Positions 10,101 through 19,042 of a stretch of 22,824 nt of DNA are shown piece after piece. The notes below the pieces were generated by a model. The model made no database searches. It was not told the origin of the DNA and was given only the letters and a program-made list of their open reading frames with translations. The translations under genes were made by a program, and so were the position numbers. The number at the start of each line of letters is the position of its first letter. Position 1 is the stretch's first letter. The stretch comes from Hypsibius dujardini (taxonomy: Eukaryota; Tardigrada; Eutardigrada; Parachela; Hypsibiidae), in contig LRSR01011779.1 in NCBI GenBank assembly GCA_001579985.1, positions 1 to 22,824 on the forward strand. The letters are read 5' to 3'.

Positions 10101-11413
10101 ACTGGAATCCCATCGATGAAAACCTGTTCCGGCTGTTCGTGTTGTTCCCTCTGTTCCGCTCCAGATTGTCCAATGGTTTGATCGAAAGTTTTTCGGGGCT
10201 CCAGGGGCAGGCCCCATTTGACAGGACGAGGCTCTGTCGGCACTGTCTGTGGCCCGAATTCGTGAAGGATAGCTTGCAGGGCTTGGTTGCCCCAACAAGA
10301 AGTCGTATCTTTGTCAAGGATGCCTAATAGTGTGGGCGTGGCCAGAAGAGGTTGACAGGGTAGAGTGGAGGATGGCTTAACGCGATTGCCGATCTCTTTG
10401 ACCACGTTTGAGAAGACCTGTTTCGCGAGCTGATCGGCAATGGGTTCTGTGGAAGTCTCAGCGGGCACTGTGAATTTCTGCCAAGTGGCGACGGTGTTGG
10501 TCAGTCGTTGTTTGTCTTTGAGGGTTGCGAAGTAAGTCGGGTGAATGTTGTGGCTGGTTTCAGACGGTTCGTCCAAGTCGTCGGTCACGCGAAACGATCG
10601 CAATTTACTTTGCCAAAATTGCCTGTCAAATATATATTGTAGGCATATATTGAATTCATAGTAATTGAAATAAGTAAGTAATTAAGTAAGTAATTAAAAT
10701 ACTTTACTGTGTGTTGATTGAAATTCATTTTTTTAAGTTTTCAAGTTTTAATCTAATACCGCTTTGAGTTACATCAATTTTGGATGGTTTCATTAGAGTA
10801 GTGTTGTGGCAAGAAAAAACAGTAGTAACTCACAGTATCATCGCATCCCAGGCGCGCTGATCGAACGGACTCACTTTTCCGTCGCGCTCATACAAATCGT
10901 ACGACCTCAGAAAATCCACTACAAACTGGTAGAAACTTCGATAGCTGGAGTGGGCGGAATGATCTTCCTGCTTGTCGAACATGCCCTCGAATGGATTATT
11001 CAGTCCGACTTCGATTTTTAAAATCTATGGAGATAGACCAGACCCTATAGCACTGAATATAAAGTATATAACTAAAAACGCTTTGAATGTCTACATTGTG
11101 CATACTGCATTGTACTAACCTCAGTACCAAAACTATGGCGAGCCATAACTTGGAGCGAAAGGGTGGCCGTTTCGAAACATCCGGAGAGTGCCATGGATGG
11201 TGTCAGTGAACAGATATACGTAGGCGTCAAGCCTGCCATTAGGTAATTGTGCTAGAAGAAAACCAAATTATTATAGCTTACAAGTAGCAGACACGGAAAC
11301 TGTTTGACTATAAGTATAATGTCTGCCAATTTCCCGCCCTGTGACTCTAACCGTTTAAATTTTCACATTTGTGCCTCCATGTCTAACTGTCTGCCTCCCT
11401 GTAAGCTTGTCTA

Positions 11414-11452
<39 letters not shown>

Positions 11453-12072
11453 GCCTGTCTGCCTGTCTATCTGTCTGCCTGTCTGTCTGCCTGTCTGTCT
11501 GCCTGTTTGACTGTCTACGCCGGTCCGTGGATCTGATCGTTTGCTCGTCTGCAAGACTACAAAATTGCCTGTCTGTTTGTCTGTCTGCCTCGCTCCCATT
11601 CTCCCTGGGATCCAGTCATACGCGCCGCACCGTTACCAAAAAACGGATAATCTATGCGTATTTGCTAGATAGTCCGATTTGCTGGCTGTTTTGTTTGCTC
11701 AGTCCTTGATCTCTCTCACCAGGTGCTTCTTCCAGTCGACTTGACCGGACAGTGCACAGCTCCTGAAGGCTCCCGCCACCAACGGTCGCATCCATAGCTG
11801 CTGCTGCTGAATGAAGTCCCGGTTGTTCATGTCACAAAGTTCGAAATTGCGAATGTCATCAGCCGCTATTTAGAAATGATTGAGTCCCACGATATGTCTT
11901 TTGCTTTAGTCAGCGTATATGTATATTTGTGCTAGGACGCGGGATGACCCCGAGTCACCATGTCAACAGTCCCACAGGATTGGGGTCAGGAAATATTTGC
12001 CGAAATTCGATTGCAGACACTTCCGACTTGAAGTGTCTGGAAGTGCGTAATGAATTTAAACTTACGCATCAT
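1141..12072 (-). CDS. ENO4: Enolase-4-like protein, 11 coding exons, 813 codons
   Basis: Spliced minus-strand model, exons in order: 12072-12066, 11865-11720, 11251-11120, 11024-10834, 10622-9740, 9606-9214, 9106-9047, 8787-8634, 8487-8357, 1924-1756, 1316-1141. All joins keep phase and give 813 residues with no internal stop. Two introns use GC donors (9739 and 1755); the rest are GT-AG. The C-terminal half follows the enolase fold: a segment ending AACNTALLYN-like (exon 8), a helix with EELVQYYETLV then YPSISLLIDPF (residues about 674-696), YLDVSPQTLV (735-744), GSTGLYGPDNSL (765-776) and LIAGLGCDYMVLNG. These match ENO4 better than glycolytic enolase (LIDPF, GST). A long hydrophilic, Gln/Glu-rich linker in exon 5 (residues about 160-453) precedes the barrel, as ENO4 proteins also have an insertion there. 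Mammalian ENO4 is a testis-expressed protein needed for normal sperm structure and motility. Canonical metal and catalytic residues appear substituted (see findings). The N-terminal exons 1-3 are supported mainly by splice signals and phase, and the 5' edge of exon 10 is uncertain. Confidence 0.82.
1350..1729. mobile_element. 380-bp MITE-like foldback in the last enolase-4 intron
   Basis: The arm at about 1350-1416 and the reverse complement of about 1662-1729 share about 65 bases with few differences (for example GTAAAGGCTATT, CGTTTTAGAA and CGTAACTTAACCAGG appear in both). The interior has no sustained coding sequence. Size, long inverted repeats and intronic location fit a non-autonomous DNA transposon (MITE). 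The repeats do not resemble those of the larger element at 1981-7400. I could not define a target-site duplication. Confidence 0.75.
1981..2259. repeat. Left terminal inverted repeat of the transposon
   Basis: Reverse complement of 7139-7400 with scattered substitutions and small gaps. Shared blocks include ATACCTGTTTTTTTCAAA, ATGGGGTGTTTTGCC, TGAGCTCACAGGCGAAAT, TGGATAATGAAAATAG and TAATTTTGTGTAT. A perfect 18-bp palindrome sits at 2176-2193. The outer end is within about 60 bases of the proposed enolase-4 exon 10 acceptor. Confidence 0.85.
2245..3035 (-). pseudogene. Unassigned coding remnant inside the transposon
   Basis: Three adjoining minus-strand frames look coding but are broken. About 3035-2939 ends in a stop after a Glu-Trp-Glu-Ser-Phe stretch. 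About 2868-2548 is open for about 105 codons without an ATG and contains YHDAKITSREV, NYRNIESILGALNNA and YREDKRFFQLEV. A third frame takes over after an A-run near 2605 (SYIVKAFW, KELVYGTVPDIVN), and more coding-like sequence with RLLEFDRSNLLEDDVTLNY follows down to about 2260. The frame change at the A-run looks like a single-base slip. Charge pattern and codon-like composition differ from the surrounding AT-rich intron. I do not recognise the family. It may be an accessory protein of the transposon or a separate nested element. Confidence 0.5.
3720..3990. repeat. Compound GGAC/GAAC and CAGA/CAGG simple repeat inside the transposase
   Basis: A degenerate block of GGAC and GAAC units (3725-3835) is followed by CAGACAAA, CAGA, CAGGCAGG and CAGG units (about 3885-3980). 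It splits the transposase between the first-Asp segment and the following beta-strand segment. The splice-like CATAG at its left edge on the minus strand leaves open that the array expanded within a small intron. Confidence 0.85.
4200..4325. repeat. AATC/AGTC-rich degenerate repeat
   Basis: Irregular copies of TCAATCAATC and CAGTCAATC occur at about 4205, 4250 and 4302. The same short motif recurs at 18590-18615 and 19966-20250, so it is a low-complexity theme of this genome, not a feature of the transposon. Confidence 0.5.
4911..5080 (-). pseudogene. Possible extra exon inside the transposon
   Basis: A minus-strand open frame reads PLLGAYTPLQTSILVFDYLP then INPFNDLYSLLDEYAAVYSR, with a protein-like amino-acid mix. 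It lies upstream, in transcription order, of the transposase start at 4793. No clear splice sites were fixed. It could be the 5' part of the transposase transcript, a separate small protein, or chance. Unrecognised. Confidence 0.3.
5142..5245. repeat. 37-bp minisatellite, about 2.8 units
   Basis: Units at 5142-5178, 5179-5215 and 5216-5245 (partial), each built on CGTGACCAATCAAGCAATCA followed by a TTGTAA segment. Differences between units are a few substitutions. The tract is inside the transposon interior. Confidence 0.85.
5945..6724 (-). pseudogene. Second unassigned multi-exon coding remnant inside the transposon
   Basis: Minus strand, in order: KTRARAEWISIIGDVLF and YYCKGYLGRDNSQLENV (6724-6539), then past a stop DDPKSLKKVVQRVLKRKKQ (to about 6480); a short stretch with MNLVRVAAVDDIEERASGK ending at a GTAAAT donor (about 6345); a possible small exon between a TTTAG acceptor and a GTAAAG donor (about 6270-6190); and a segment after a TTTGTAG acceptor (about 6110) with PSSSSEDERQNKK. 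Splice-like junctions and basic/acidic low-complexity segments suggest a spliced accessory gene of the element. A stop at the first junction and uncertain phases show it is decayed. Family not recognised; it sits nearest the right terminal repeat and would be transcribed first. Confidence 0.4.
6926..7063. repeat. Direct repeat of about 50 bp
   Basis: 6926-6975 and 7012-7063 are near-copies (GAGGGTGTGATCAGTCGCGC versus GAGGGGGTAATCAGTTGCGC, both followed by GCACATG, AAAGTTC and CAGTTCGAA-like sequence), 86 bases apart. They lie just inside the right terminal repeat and could be subterminal repeats bound by the transposase, or a chance duplication. Confidence 0.7.
7139..7400. repeat. Right terminal inverted repeat of the transposon
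   Basis: Partner of 1981-2259. The palindrome copy at 7191-7208 differs from the left one by a single base. A short internal duplication of TTTTGTGTATG (about 7269-7291) is absent from the left arm. Similarity ends inward near 7139 and outward near 7400. Confidence 0.85.
7401..8356. other. Enolase-4 intron sequence outside the transposon
   Basis: This is the exon-9-proximal part of the large enolase-4 intron. I found no convincing exon, although one of about 12 codons is expected from family alignment. It contains a perfect 18-bp palindrome (7674-7691) and short AT-rich hairpins near 7820-7845. Otherwise unremarkable. Confidence 0.5.
8897..9015. repeat. (CTGTGT)n hexanucleotide array
   Basis: About 20 units of CTGTGT with occasional TTGTGT, in enolase-4 intron 7 close to the donor of exon 7 (9046). 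It reads ACACAG on the sense strand of the gene. Thr/Gln and Val/Cys repeat frames here are not genes. Confidence 0.97.
9706..9732. repeat. (CAGA)n array next to a GC splice donor
   Basis: Seven CAGA units on the plus strand. On the enolase-4 sense strand this is CTGTCTGT, beginning a few bases after the GC donor of intron 5 at 9739. Confidence 0.9.
11406..11515. repeat. (CTGT)n / (CTGC)n microsatellite in enolase-4 intron 2
   Basis: Tetranucleotide array with CTGT and CTGC variants; a smaller block of the same kind follows at 11565-11590. Open frames over it are repeat translations. Confidence 0.95.
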
Positions 12073-12449
12073 AGTTCACACCAAATCAAAGCACTCTGCC
12101 CTTTGGTTGAATTTGCGATCACCGTTAATGGCTATTATTCTGACCGGCATCTTCTTCTCCTACTGGACTGAACTGCTCAGCTAGTTCTCTAAATGGAAGT
12201 TTAATTTTAATCGCGTTTATGAAACATCTCTTTCGTTCCTCTGTCCTTTATTCAATGATTTCAATCGTCAGTTCTTCGTGCTGACGGTTTGTGTGTATGC
12301 ATTTAGAGCCAGAGGACCCATCCGTTGATATATTTGGTGCTTCCGGAAGCTAGATATCTGCACGCTTTGAATACATTTCATTTTGTGATTCGTGAATCTT
12401 TATCTGGAAGTCGGATGAGAGATCCCGACACGCTGATCACACCTCAAAG
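12073..12449. promoter_or_regulatory. Divergent intergenic region between enolase-4-like and CTL genes
   Basis: 377 bases separate the two start codons, which are read in opposite directions, so the promoters must share this space unless far-upstream leader exons exist. No clear TATA box was seen. A minus-strand upstream ORF of 24 codons (12150-12076) lies in the putative enolase-4 leader, in frame with and ending 3 bases before the proposed ATG. Confidence 0.5.
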
Positions 12450-13223
12450 ATGGCTAAAGTGGACGACACCGCCAATACCACTCGATTTGGTGAGGGAGTT
12501 TTTGATGCCATATTCTTTTTAAGACGTGCTGAATTACTGGATATACTGTAGGTGGTTTTTCCCTAGATAGTGTCAAGTATCTAAAATGATCCGCATTTTC
12601 AGGTAAAGTGAGGAAGTTTGACGTTAAATTCAAAGGCATTATCAAAAACAGGTGCGCAATTTGAGAGCGGAAAGCGAAAAATAATTTCTGTTCTTTCGTT
12701 ACGTTTTGAGTATAACAAGACTGCAGAATGCTGTTTGGTCGATGTCTGTTGCAGAAGCTGTACAGATACCGTATGCCTGGGTCTGTTTTTGGCCTTCCTG
12801 GCCGGTTGGGGCTTCATCGCCCATTATGGTGAGATTCTGAACGCATACGTCGAGATGTGCCAATGCTATATGGATTTAGCGGAGTAGATCCAGAACAATG
12901 TTTGCATGATTATTGTCACGCATGCTCATCAGGGTACGCGTACGGGATGCTGGAACGCATCATTCATCCGACAGACAGCCAAGGTCAAATTTGTGGCTAC
13001 CAGGACGCGATGTAAGCTGTGCACCTCATTCTGGAGGCTGGTATACAGAACATCCGTTTCTTCTTCTGTGTAGAAACCGTCCCTTTCTATTCTACTTCGA
13101 CTTGACAAAATGCGCAGGTCCAGAAGTGCTTATTGCCGGATGTACCCTCACTAAGAGTGTAAGCACAGTTTGGTATATTTTCTTCTTTTGTTTGTCTCGT
13201 ATGTCTGTCTGTCTGTCTGTCTA

Positions 13224-13275
<52 letters not shown>

Positions 13276-16200
13276 GATGCTAGTCTTCATATCTGCCTTG
13301 ATAAATTTCAGGTATGTGTTGAACATTGTCCCACCACGGTCTTCGTTTCCTCAATCGCTGGGCATCCTATCACCGATACGGCAGATACCACCAACCTCAT
13401 ATGTATTCCTCAAGTAGACAAAACACAGATCAAGACTTATAAGGTAGAAGATGTTAGTGTGTAGTACTATTGTGTAAATTACTCTCTCCCACGTCTGGAA
13501 CCACTTAATTTGTTCCGTTATGCAGGACGTGCAAGAACTGGTGGCATTCGGCTCGTGCGCAGCGTATTACTTTCCCAGTGGACCGGTGGCCGGTCGCTGT
13601 CTGCCTGGTTTCTCAGAAGAACCCGACGGGAAGACGCAGACCGTCTTTGACGGCATCGACACCTCCGTCACCGTAGACAATTCCAAGATCACATTTAACG
13701 ATGTCTTGAATGGATCCACGTGGATTAATCTCTACGTACAGACGCAGCAGACTTTGCAGCGGATCGCAGTGGACTTCCAGTCATCTTGGAAGTCGATTCT
13801 CGTGTAAGAAATCCCTATATATGCGTGTGGCGTTTCGACGCTTTCGATCTTTATCTTTTACGGCATGTTCCAATTCCATTATTATATCTTTGTCTTGAAA
13901 CTTTGTCATAATGTCAGTGTGTGCTTTTATGGCTGAACGGCTGCCTTGCTTTATCCAAGCAGCAGAATAATTTTTTTCGATATATCCTCTGACCGTCTGT
14001 GTATTTGCAGTGGTTTTGTTGCATCGGCTGTACTGTCTCTCATCTGGGTTATCATCATCGGTTGGGTCGCCGGACCGATGTTATGGGTCTCCATCCTGGC
14101 TATGATTTGCGGACTCATTTGGGGTAAGGCCTACCTCTTTTCCCCTTCCATGTAACAAATATTGTAATGGAATTGCAAGATCGCTAATCGCAAGACACGA
14201 CGATCGCGAATTGGTTCTATGACGAATTCTATCCTGTGCTGTGCACTGACTGTTACTGTTACATTTAGGTGTCTATTACTGCTACCACGCGTACGCTCAG
14301 CTGTCCATCTACCTTGTAACACATCCCGAACTGGTCACGTCTAAGGACGAGTTCAACTGGAAGGATCCCAATAATTACCCCACGAACCCTACTTTCTGGC
14401 TCATAATTGGTATTGTGCGATCTAACGCTCCTCATGCTTATTTTATTATTGCTTTTATTATATTTAGCGTTGAATTATTGTTGTTAATAAATTGTAGTGT
14501 TTATATAGATAATGCAATGGGGTTGCTTACGTTTTTAATATATTTTAAATAAATTACGTATTTAACATATTTGAAATAATTAACGTTTTAATTAACGTTT
14601 CAATATTTTTAAAATAATTTACGTTTTAATTTACATTTTTAATATATAATTTTAATATTTTACGTTTTTAACACATTTTAAACAATTCACGTTCTAATAT
14701 ATTTTAAATAATTTCATGTTTTTAAGTTTATTTGTATTTTAAAACGCATGAATACAGGTCTGATTTGCATCGCGGCACTGATCATTCTCGTTCTCATCGT
14801 TCTGTTCATGCGCACACGCATCGGGACGGCCGTCGCCTTGATTCGAGTCAGTTCACGGTACGCTCAATAACTCTCACTAGGGAACTCGGAATGGCAACAA
14901 TTAATTTTCCATTTTCAATCAACTACGATACATAGTCACGGGCGGTCTAACTTGAGATGATTTTCAGAGGGGGAACCCAGAATGTCTCGGCTTTATATTT
15001 GTAAATAGAAATACAATTATGATGATTTTCAAAATTAATTTCATCGGTCAGGATAGAATTGCTTCTATTATTAATAATGGAAGATATAAATATAAATATT
15101 ATGGAAAGCTTTTTTGGCAGAATTTCAAAGTTAGGTTTACATTTTCCTTTAACTGTAAAAAAATGTATTTTTGGAGAATGGTAAAATTTAAAGATTTTTG
15201 ACACGGTTCTTTTTAAAATTCAATTTGAAATCGATCGGCATCAGCAGAATCTTTTTTTCAACATCGGGGGCGAAGCTACAGGTCATTGTCGAGCCCGACC
15301 GGAAACTTACGAGTGATATTCCAGAAATGACGCGTAACTCCGCCCCCTGACATCCAAAAAAGATTCTGCTAGTGTCAAAAGGTTTGAAATTGAGTTTTAA
15401 GAGGGATAGTATCAAAATTTATTAAGTTAAATTTATCTGTTTTCTGAATTGGGTTCGTTCAGATCGATTAGCCATCCCTAATTATGATTGCTCTTGAATT
15501 GTGTTTCCCATTGATAACAAATGATATGACTTGTTTCCCAGGGCGATTTCGCACATGTTGTCGACCCTGTTCTTTCCGCTCTTCCCACTGACTTGTCAGC
15601 TGATCGTCGTAGGCGCCTGCGCGTCCTGCTCCGTGTAGGTAAATACTATGAATACGGCATCTCCCAAAGAGTAGCTTCTGACAAGTTTAATAAGAGTGAT
15701 GGTGAACTGTATTGGGTCTTGCCCTGGTAGGTGGTTAGCAGCGACTGGTGCCGTGGAAGGAATCGTCCTTAATTCGTCCGATACTATCGTGGGACTGCGA
15801 GAAAATGACAAGTGCGATCCTAATGTACGTTTGAACCGGCGATTAGACAAACTGTACATGCTAGGAGAAAAAAACCTTGAAGTATAGTGCTTCAAATGCA
15901 CATTTGCAGAACTTCAAAACAACATCGCCAAGTGCAACAGGGAGATGCCAATTTGTGGAGTTCACACAATATCCGTACGTTTCTATCGGTCACTTATTTT
16001 ATGTTTATGTCTGTGTCTGTGTCTGTGTCTGTGTCTGTGTCTGTGTCTGTGTCTGTGTCTGTGTCTGTGTCTGTGCATGTGCCTGTGCCTGCGGCTGTGT
16101 CTGTACAAGTATCCCATTCAGTTAGGTGTAATAGATCTGGGTCTCCGTATGTGTCAAGGTTTGCCTGGATCTGCGTTCATTTTCCTGCTAGTACCTCGGT

Positions 16201-18128
16201 CTGTGGCTCGCTTGATTGAATAACGTGTTTTGCTTGTCTTACATATTTCTAACTTCATATTTATCAGGTATCTAATAGCCTTCCAATTATACAACGCCCT
16301 CGGTTTCCTGTGGGGAATTGCTTTCAGCATCGCACTCGGCCAGATAATATTGTCCGGCGCGTTCGCGTCTTACTATTGGGCTTGGGTCAAGCCAAAGGAT
16401 GTTCCGGCGTTTCCGCTCCTCGCGTCCTTATATCGGACTTTTCGGTATGGTCGAGTCCTTGTCATCTTAAATCTATTTTCTAGCGTTTCAATCCGCATTG
16501 GAAATTTATAATCATGCTACTGCATCCGCTATATATAGGTATCACTTGGGATCAGTAGCTTTTGGCTCACTATTGGTGGCCCTTGTCCAACTGGTCCAGT
16601 ATATCTTGCTTTACGTTCAAAAACATCTGAAGAAACACAACAACGCCGTGACACAATTCCTAATCAAGTGAGTGGGGAAGTTTATAAAATATTTAGAGTT
16701 TAAAATATAGTTTAAAATATTACCATTTAAATAATAATTTTTCAATTGTAATAAATTATTTTCACGCTTATAGCGTAAATTAACCGACATAACTGTTTTA
16801 TGCATTTATTAACAATTACTCATAACTGCTCAGTTACAGTGTTTTTCGTTTTATATCTAGGGTTTGCCTGTGTTGTATGTATTGTCTGGAGAAGTGCATA
16901 AAATACATGAACCGGCACGCTTACATCATGGTTGGTCCGTTAATCATAACCTCATCCGTTTAGCTTTTTTTACTGTTCGTATGAAAACGTTAAATCCACG
17001 TTTTGCCCGTGTTACATCTAGATGGCAATATTTGGGAGGAATTTTTGTATGTCTGCAAAGGATGCTTTCAAGCTCCTAGTCAGGAACGCTCTGCGGTTAG
17101 TGGTTAACTCGTTTCAGACACAGACACAGACACAGACACAGACACAGACACAGAGCCGACAAAGCTTTGAACGACAATGACCAGACACGGAAGACACCTG
17201 TGAAACTACTTACTAGTCCAGACATGGATTTTGACATCATGCAAGCACAGGACAGACATGTAACCAGTATGTCTGTGTGTTGACAGACATTCGATGAGAC
17301 ACACGAAATTGACATTGCTCTGTAATTTTATCAAGTTCGCTCATTGCCCTTTTTACCAGAGTTGTCATAGTGGACAGTGTCGTGGCCTTCTTCCTGTTCT
17401 TCGGAAAGATCCTCATACTTGGCATCTTGGGCTGCTTTTTCTATTATTTTTACGAGCTAAGCATTCCGGGGTTGGAGAAGTATGCACCCCACTTGAATTT
17501 CATCTACGTTCCCTTGGCCGTAAGTCCAAATTGCCGCAATGTATAATCCAGTTTGATATCGGCAGACGGTCAAACAGTCAGTGAGACAGCCGGACAAATC
17601 AAGAGACTGGTAGACACAAAAGCAGAAACGTGAAAGAATATATAAACAGACTGACAAAAAAGACAATTAGGCAGACAGACACGCATACACAAAGACACAC
17701 ATGCATATAAAAAAGCATACAGATAGACAGCCAGTCAAACAGAGACAGACAAACAGACAAACAGACAAACAGACAAACAGACAAATAGACAAACAGATAA
17801 CGAAAGTATAAACGTGATAAATGGCTTCTATTCCTCAGACAATTGTTATTGGAAGCTATATCATATCGTCCATGTTCTTCGCAGTTTATGTCATGGCTAT
17901 TGACACCATGTTTTTATGTTTCCGTAAGTCGCGTCGTGCGCAATCATTTGAAAAATAACTGTGAACATATTTAGAAAGTTTTAACCACGTCTTATCCACG
18001 TCCCTTTAGTGGAAGATCTTGAAAGAAACGACGGTACCGAAGAGAAGCCCTACTTCATGTCCAAAAGCCTGATGCAGATTTACCGAAAAAAGAACAAAAT
18101 TCCGCCGAAAGCTGGAGCAGATGGTTAG
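12450..18128 (+). CDS. SLC44-like: Choline transporter-like protein (CTL / SLC44 family), 20 exons, 718 codons
   Basis: Exons: 12450-12489, 12603-12651, 12755-12828, 12933-13011, 13074-13158, 13312-13443, 13526-13803, 14011-14123, 14269-14409, 14758-14857, 15542-15634, 15731-15824, 15910-15974, 16268-16444, 16539-16667, 16861-16930, 17022-17095, 17360-17519, 17839-17923, 18010-18128. Every junction is GT-AG and phase-consistent. Family marks: [16 protein letters not shown] before TM1 (about 35-53); a long Cys-containing extracellular loop (about 55-245) with [12 protein letters not shown] and FYFDLTKC; paired TM segments at about 246-288; a TM at about 331-352; the signature block [24 protein letters not shown] and [10 protein letters not shown] (about 455-495); [16 protein letters not shown] (558-573); [13 protein letters not shown]; and C-terminal TMs (about 600-679) before a basic cytosolic tail. 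CTL proteins are plasma-membrane or mitochondrial carriers linked to choline or ethanolamine uptake for phospholipid synthesis. The length is typical (650-720). The start has an A at -3 and G at +4 and begins the usual short hydrophilic N-terminus. Confidence 0.95.
13200..13273. repeat. (CTGT)n microsatellite in CTL intron 5
   Basis: About 18 CTGT units, one variant CTAT, ending about 40 bases before the exon 6 acceptor at 13311. The pyrimidine-rich strand is the sense strand, so it adjoins the polypyrimidine region. Confidence 0.97.
14520..14745. repeat. AT-rich degenerate tandem repeat in CTL intron 9
   Basis: Irregular copies of a unit resembling ATTTTAAATAATTTACGTTT recur about every 25-35 bases from 14520 to about 14745, just before the exon 10 acceptor (14757). 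Copies differ too much to give a firm period. Confidence 0.6.
15182..15420. mobile_element. 240-bp foldback/MITE-like element in CTL intron 10
   Basis: The arm at about 15182-15287 and the reverse complement of about 15320-15420 align over about 100 bases; both contain TCAATTT, then AGCAGAATCTTTTTT and GGGGGCG, then GTCATT. Only a short spacer separates them, so the transcript would fold into a long imperfect hairpin. It does not match the foldback at 1350-1729 or those at 18667-19178. Confidence 0.75.
16010..16078. repeat. (CTGTGT)n hexanucleotide array in CTL intron 13
   Basis: About 11 units of CTGTGT starting about 35 bases after the exon 13 donor, then degenerate GTGCCTGTGCCTG. Same unit as the array at 8897-9015. 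Confidence 0.97.
17115..17154. repeat. (CAGACA)n array in CTL intron 17
   Basis: Six to seven copies of CAGACA starting 20 bases after the exon 17 donor. This is the complement of the CTGTGT-type arrays elsewhere in the window (unit TGTCTG). Confidence 0.95.
17566..17802. repeat. Degenerate CAGA/CAAA tetranucleotide tract in CTL intron 18
   Basis: Irregular CAGACAGA, CAGACAAA and AGACACA units fill almost the whole intron, most regular at 17745-17795. The purine-rich strand is sense here, opposite to the array in intron 5. Confidence 0.9.
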
Positions 18129-18211
18129 ATCGCGGCTGAAAGAACGGCAAACCATGTTTTCATAGTAGAACACACTAGTGCATAAAGTGTGCATTCCTAT
18201 CATCTGTTGAA

Positions 18212-18283
18212 GGTTGTATGGTGTAGCGGTTAGCACACGAGACTCTGAATCTCGTGACCCGAGTTCGATTCTCGGTACGACCT
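18212..18283 (+). tRNA. tRNA-Gln (anticodon CTG)
   Basis: 72 bases fold as a complete cloverleaf. The acceptor stem is GGTTGTA with TACGACC (one G-U pair) and discriminator T. The D-arm region is GTGTAGCGGTTAGCAC. The anticodon stem is CGAGA/TCTCG with loop CTCTGAA, giving anticodon CTG at 18245-18247 (decodes CAG). The T arm is CCGAG-TTCGATT-CTCGG. No intron. A T-run (18286-18290) provides the RNA polymerase III terminator. It closely resembles animal tRNA-Gln(CTG) genes. It starts 83 bases after the CTL stop codon, on the same strand. Confidence 0.97.
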
Positions 18284-18666
18284 ACTTTTTCCCTTTTCCT
18301 GGCCATATTCCTCGATGCTGTGTTCGTTCTACGTTCAGCATGCAGTTTTTTCATAATTACATCACAATTGTTATATATGTCTGTCTTTGCTGAAGAATGC
18401 GAAATCCATAGGTGGGTGAGCTTAATCTTTTGAATTTTGTTGTAACTCCAAGTCTACAATTACTAGTTCTAGTAAAGTTTATGCCGTATATTTACCAACA
18501 AAACTGAGAATCACGAGCTACTTCTCAAAAACAGCCCACGATCACTGCGAATCGTTAACTAGCCTCTTCCGAACACCTCCAATAAATAAATCAATCAAGC
18601 AATCAATCAATAAAGCGCTGTTATAGTGAATAACTCATTCAATCCGTCAATCAGATGATCTATCTA
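18284..18666. other. Region downstream of the tRNA, possible CTL 3' UTR end
   Basis: No gene seen. AATAAA hexamers on the plus strand occur at 18581-18586, 18585-18590 and 18609-18614 and would be suitable for ending the CTL transcript. If they are used, the tRNA gene lies inside the CTL 3' UTR. TCAATCAATC motifs cluster at 18590-18615. Confidence 0.4.
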
Positions 18667-18796
18667 CACACGTGGCAAAAACCTTGCGCTAACCGAGTTA
18701 AGCCACTGCACTCGTTCGACGCGTGAATTGTTGCTGCAAACAACCCCGAGTTAAAGTGCTTGATTCGGTCAGTGCAAGGGTTTTGCCACGAGTGTA
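18667..18796. repeat. Inverted repeat, hairpin 1
   Basis: Arms at 18667-18708 and 18756-18796 (TACACACGTGGCAAAAACC versus the complement of GGGTTTTGCCACGAGTGTA), with a spacer of about 47 bases and several mismatches. It is the first of three adjoining hairpins. Confidence 0.8.
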
Positions 18797-18800
18797 CTCT

Positions 18801-18937
18801 ATTTTCGCGTTAGACAGGGACAGCGTACGAGCTGTGGAACGTTTAATCGGCCACGTGGCGCTTGTGCTGTGTGTACGGTGCATACAGCCGTGCACACGTT
18901 CCACTCCAGTACGACTGTCCCTGTCTAACGCGAAAAT
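18801..18937. repeat. Inverted repeat, hairpin 2 with nested stem
   Basis: Arms at 18801-18842 and 18896-18937; the first 23 bases (ATTTTCGCGTTAGACAGGGA then CAG) are identical in both arms. The loop holds a second stem (GTGTGTACGG with CCGTGCACAC). No coding potential. Confidence 0.88.
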
Positions 18938-19042
18938 ACAGTACCACCGCTTTTAATTCATTTGGAATATGATCGGCCGTCATAACATCTTTTACTTTCG
19001 AATGATCTCGTGTGCTTCTATCGTTCAATGCAATGCTTTCGA

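Noticed and set aside
9702-10327. Plus-strand open frames of 123-127 codons
   Set aside because: Shadows of the large enolase-4 exon 5 on the minus strand.
12076-12150. ATG at 12150 as the enolase-4 start
   Set aside because: Its frame ends at TGA before the exon 1 donor, whereas the ATGATG at 12072 reads through the donor into exon 2 in phase.
15877-16223. Three overlapping plus-strand frames of about 80-110 codons
   Set aside because: Mostly the CTGTGT array; only 15910-15974 is real coding sequence (CTL exon 13).
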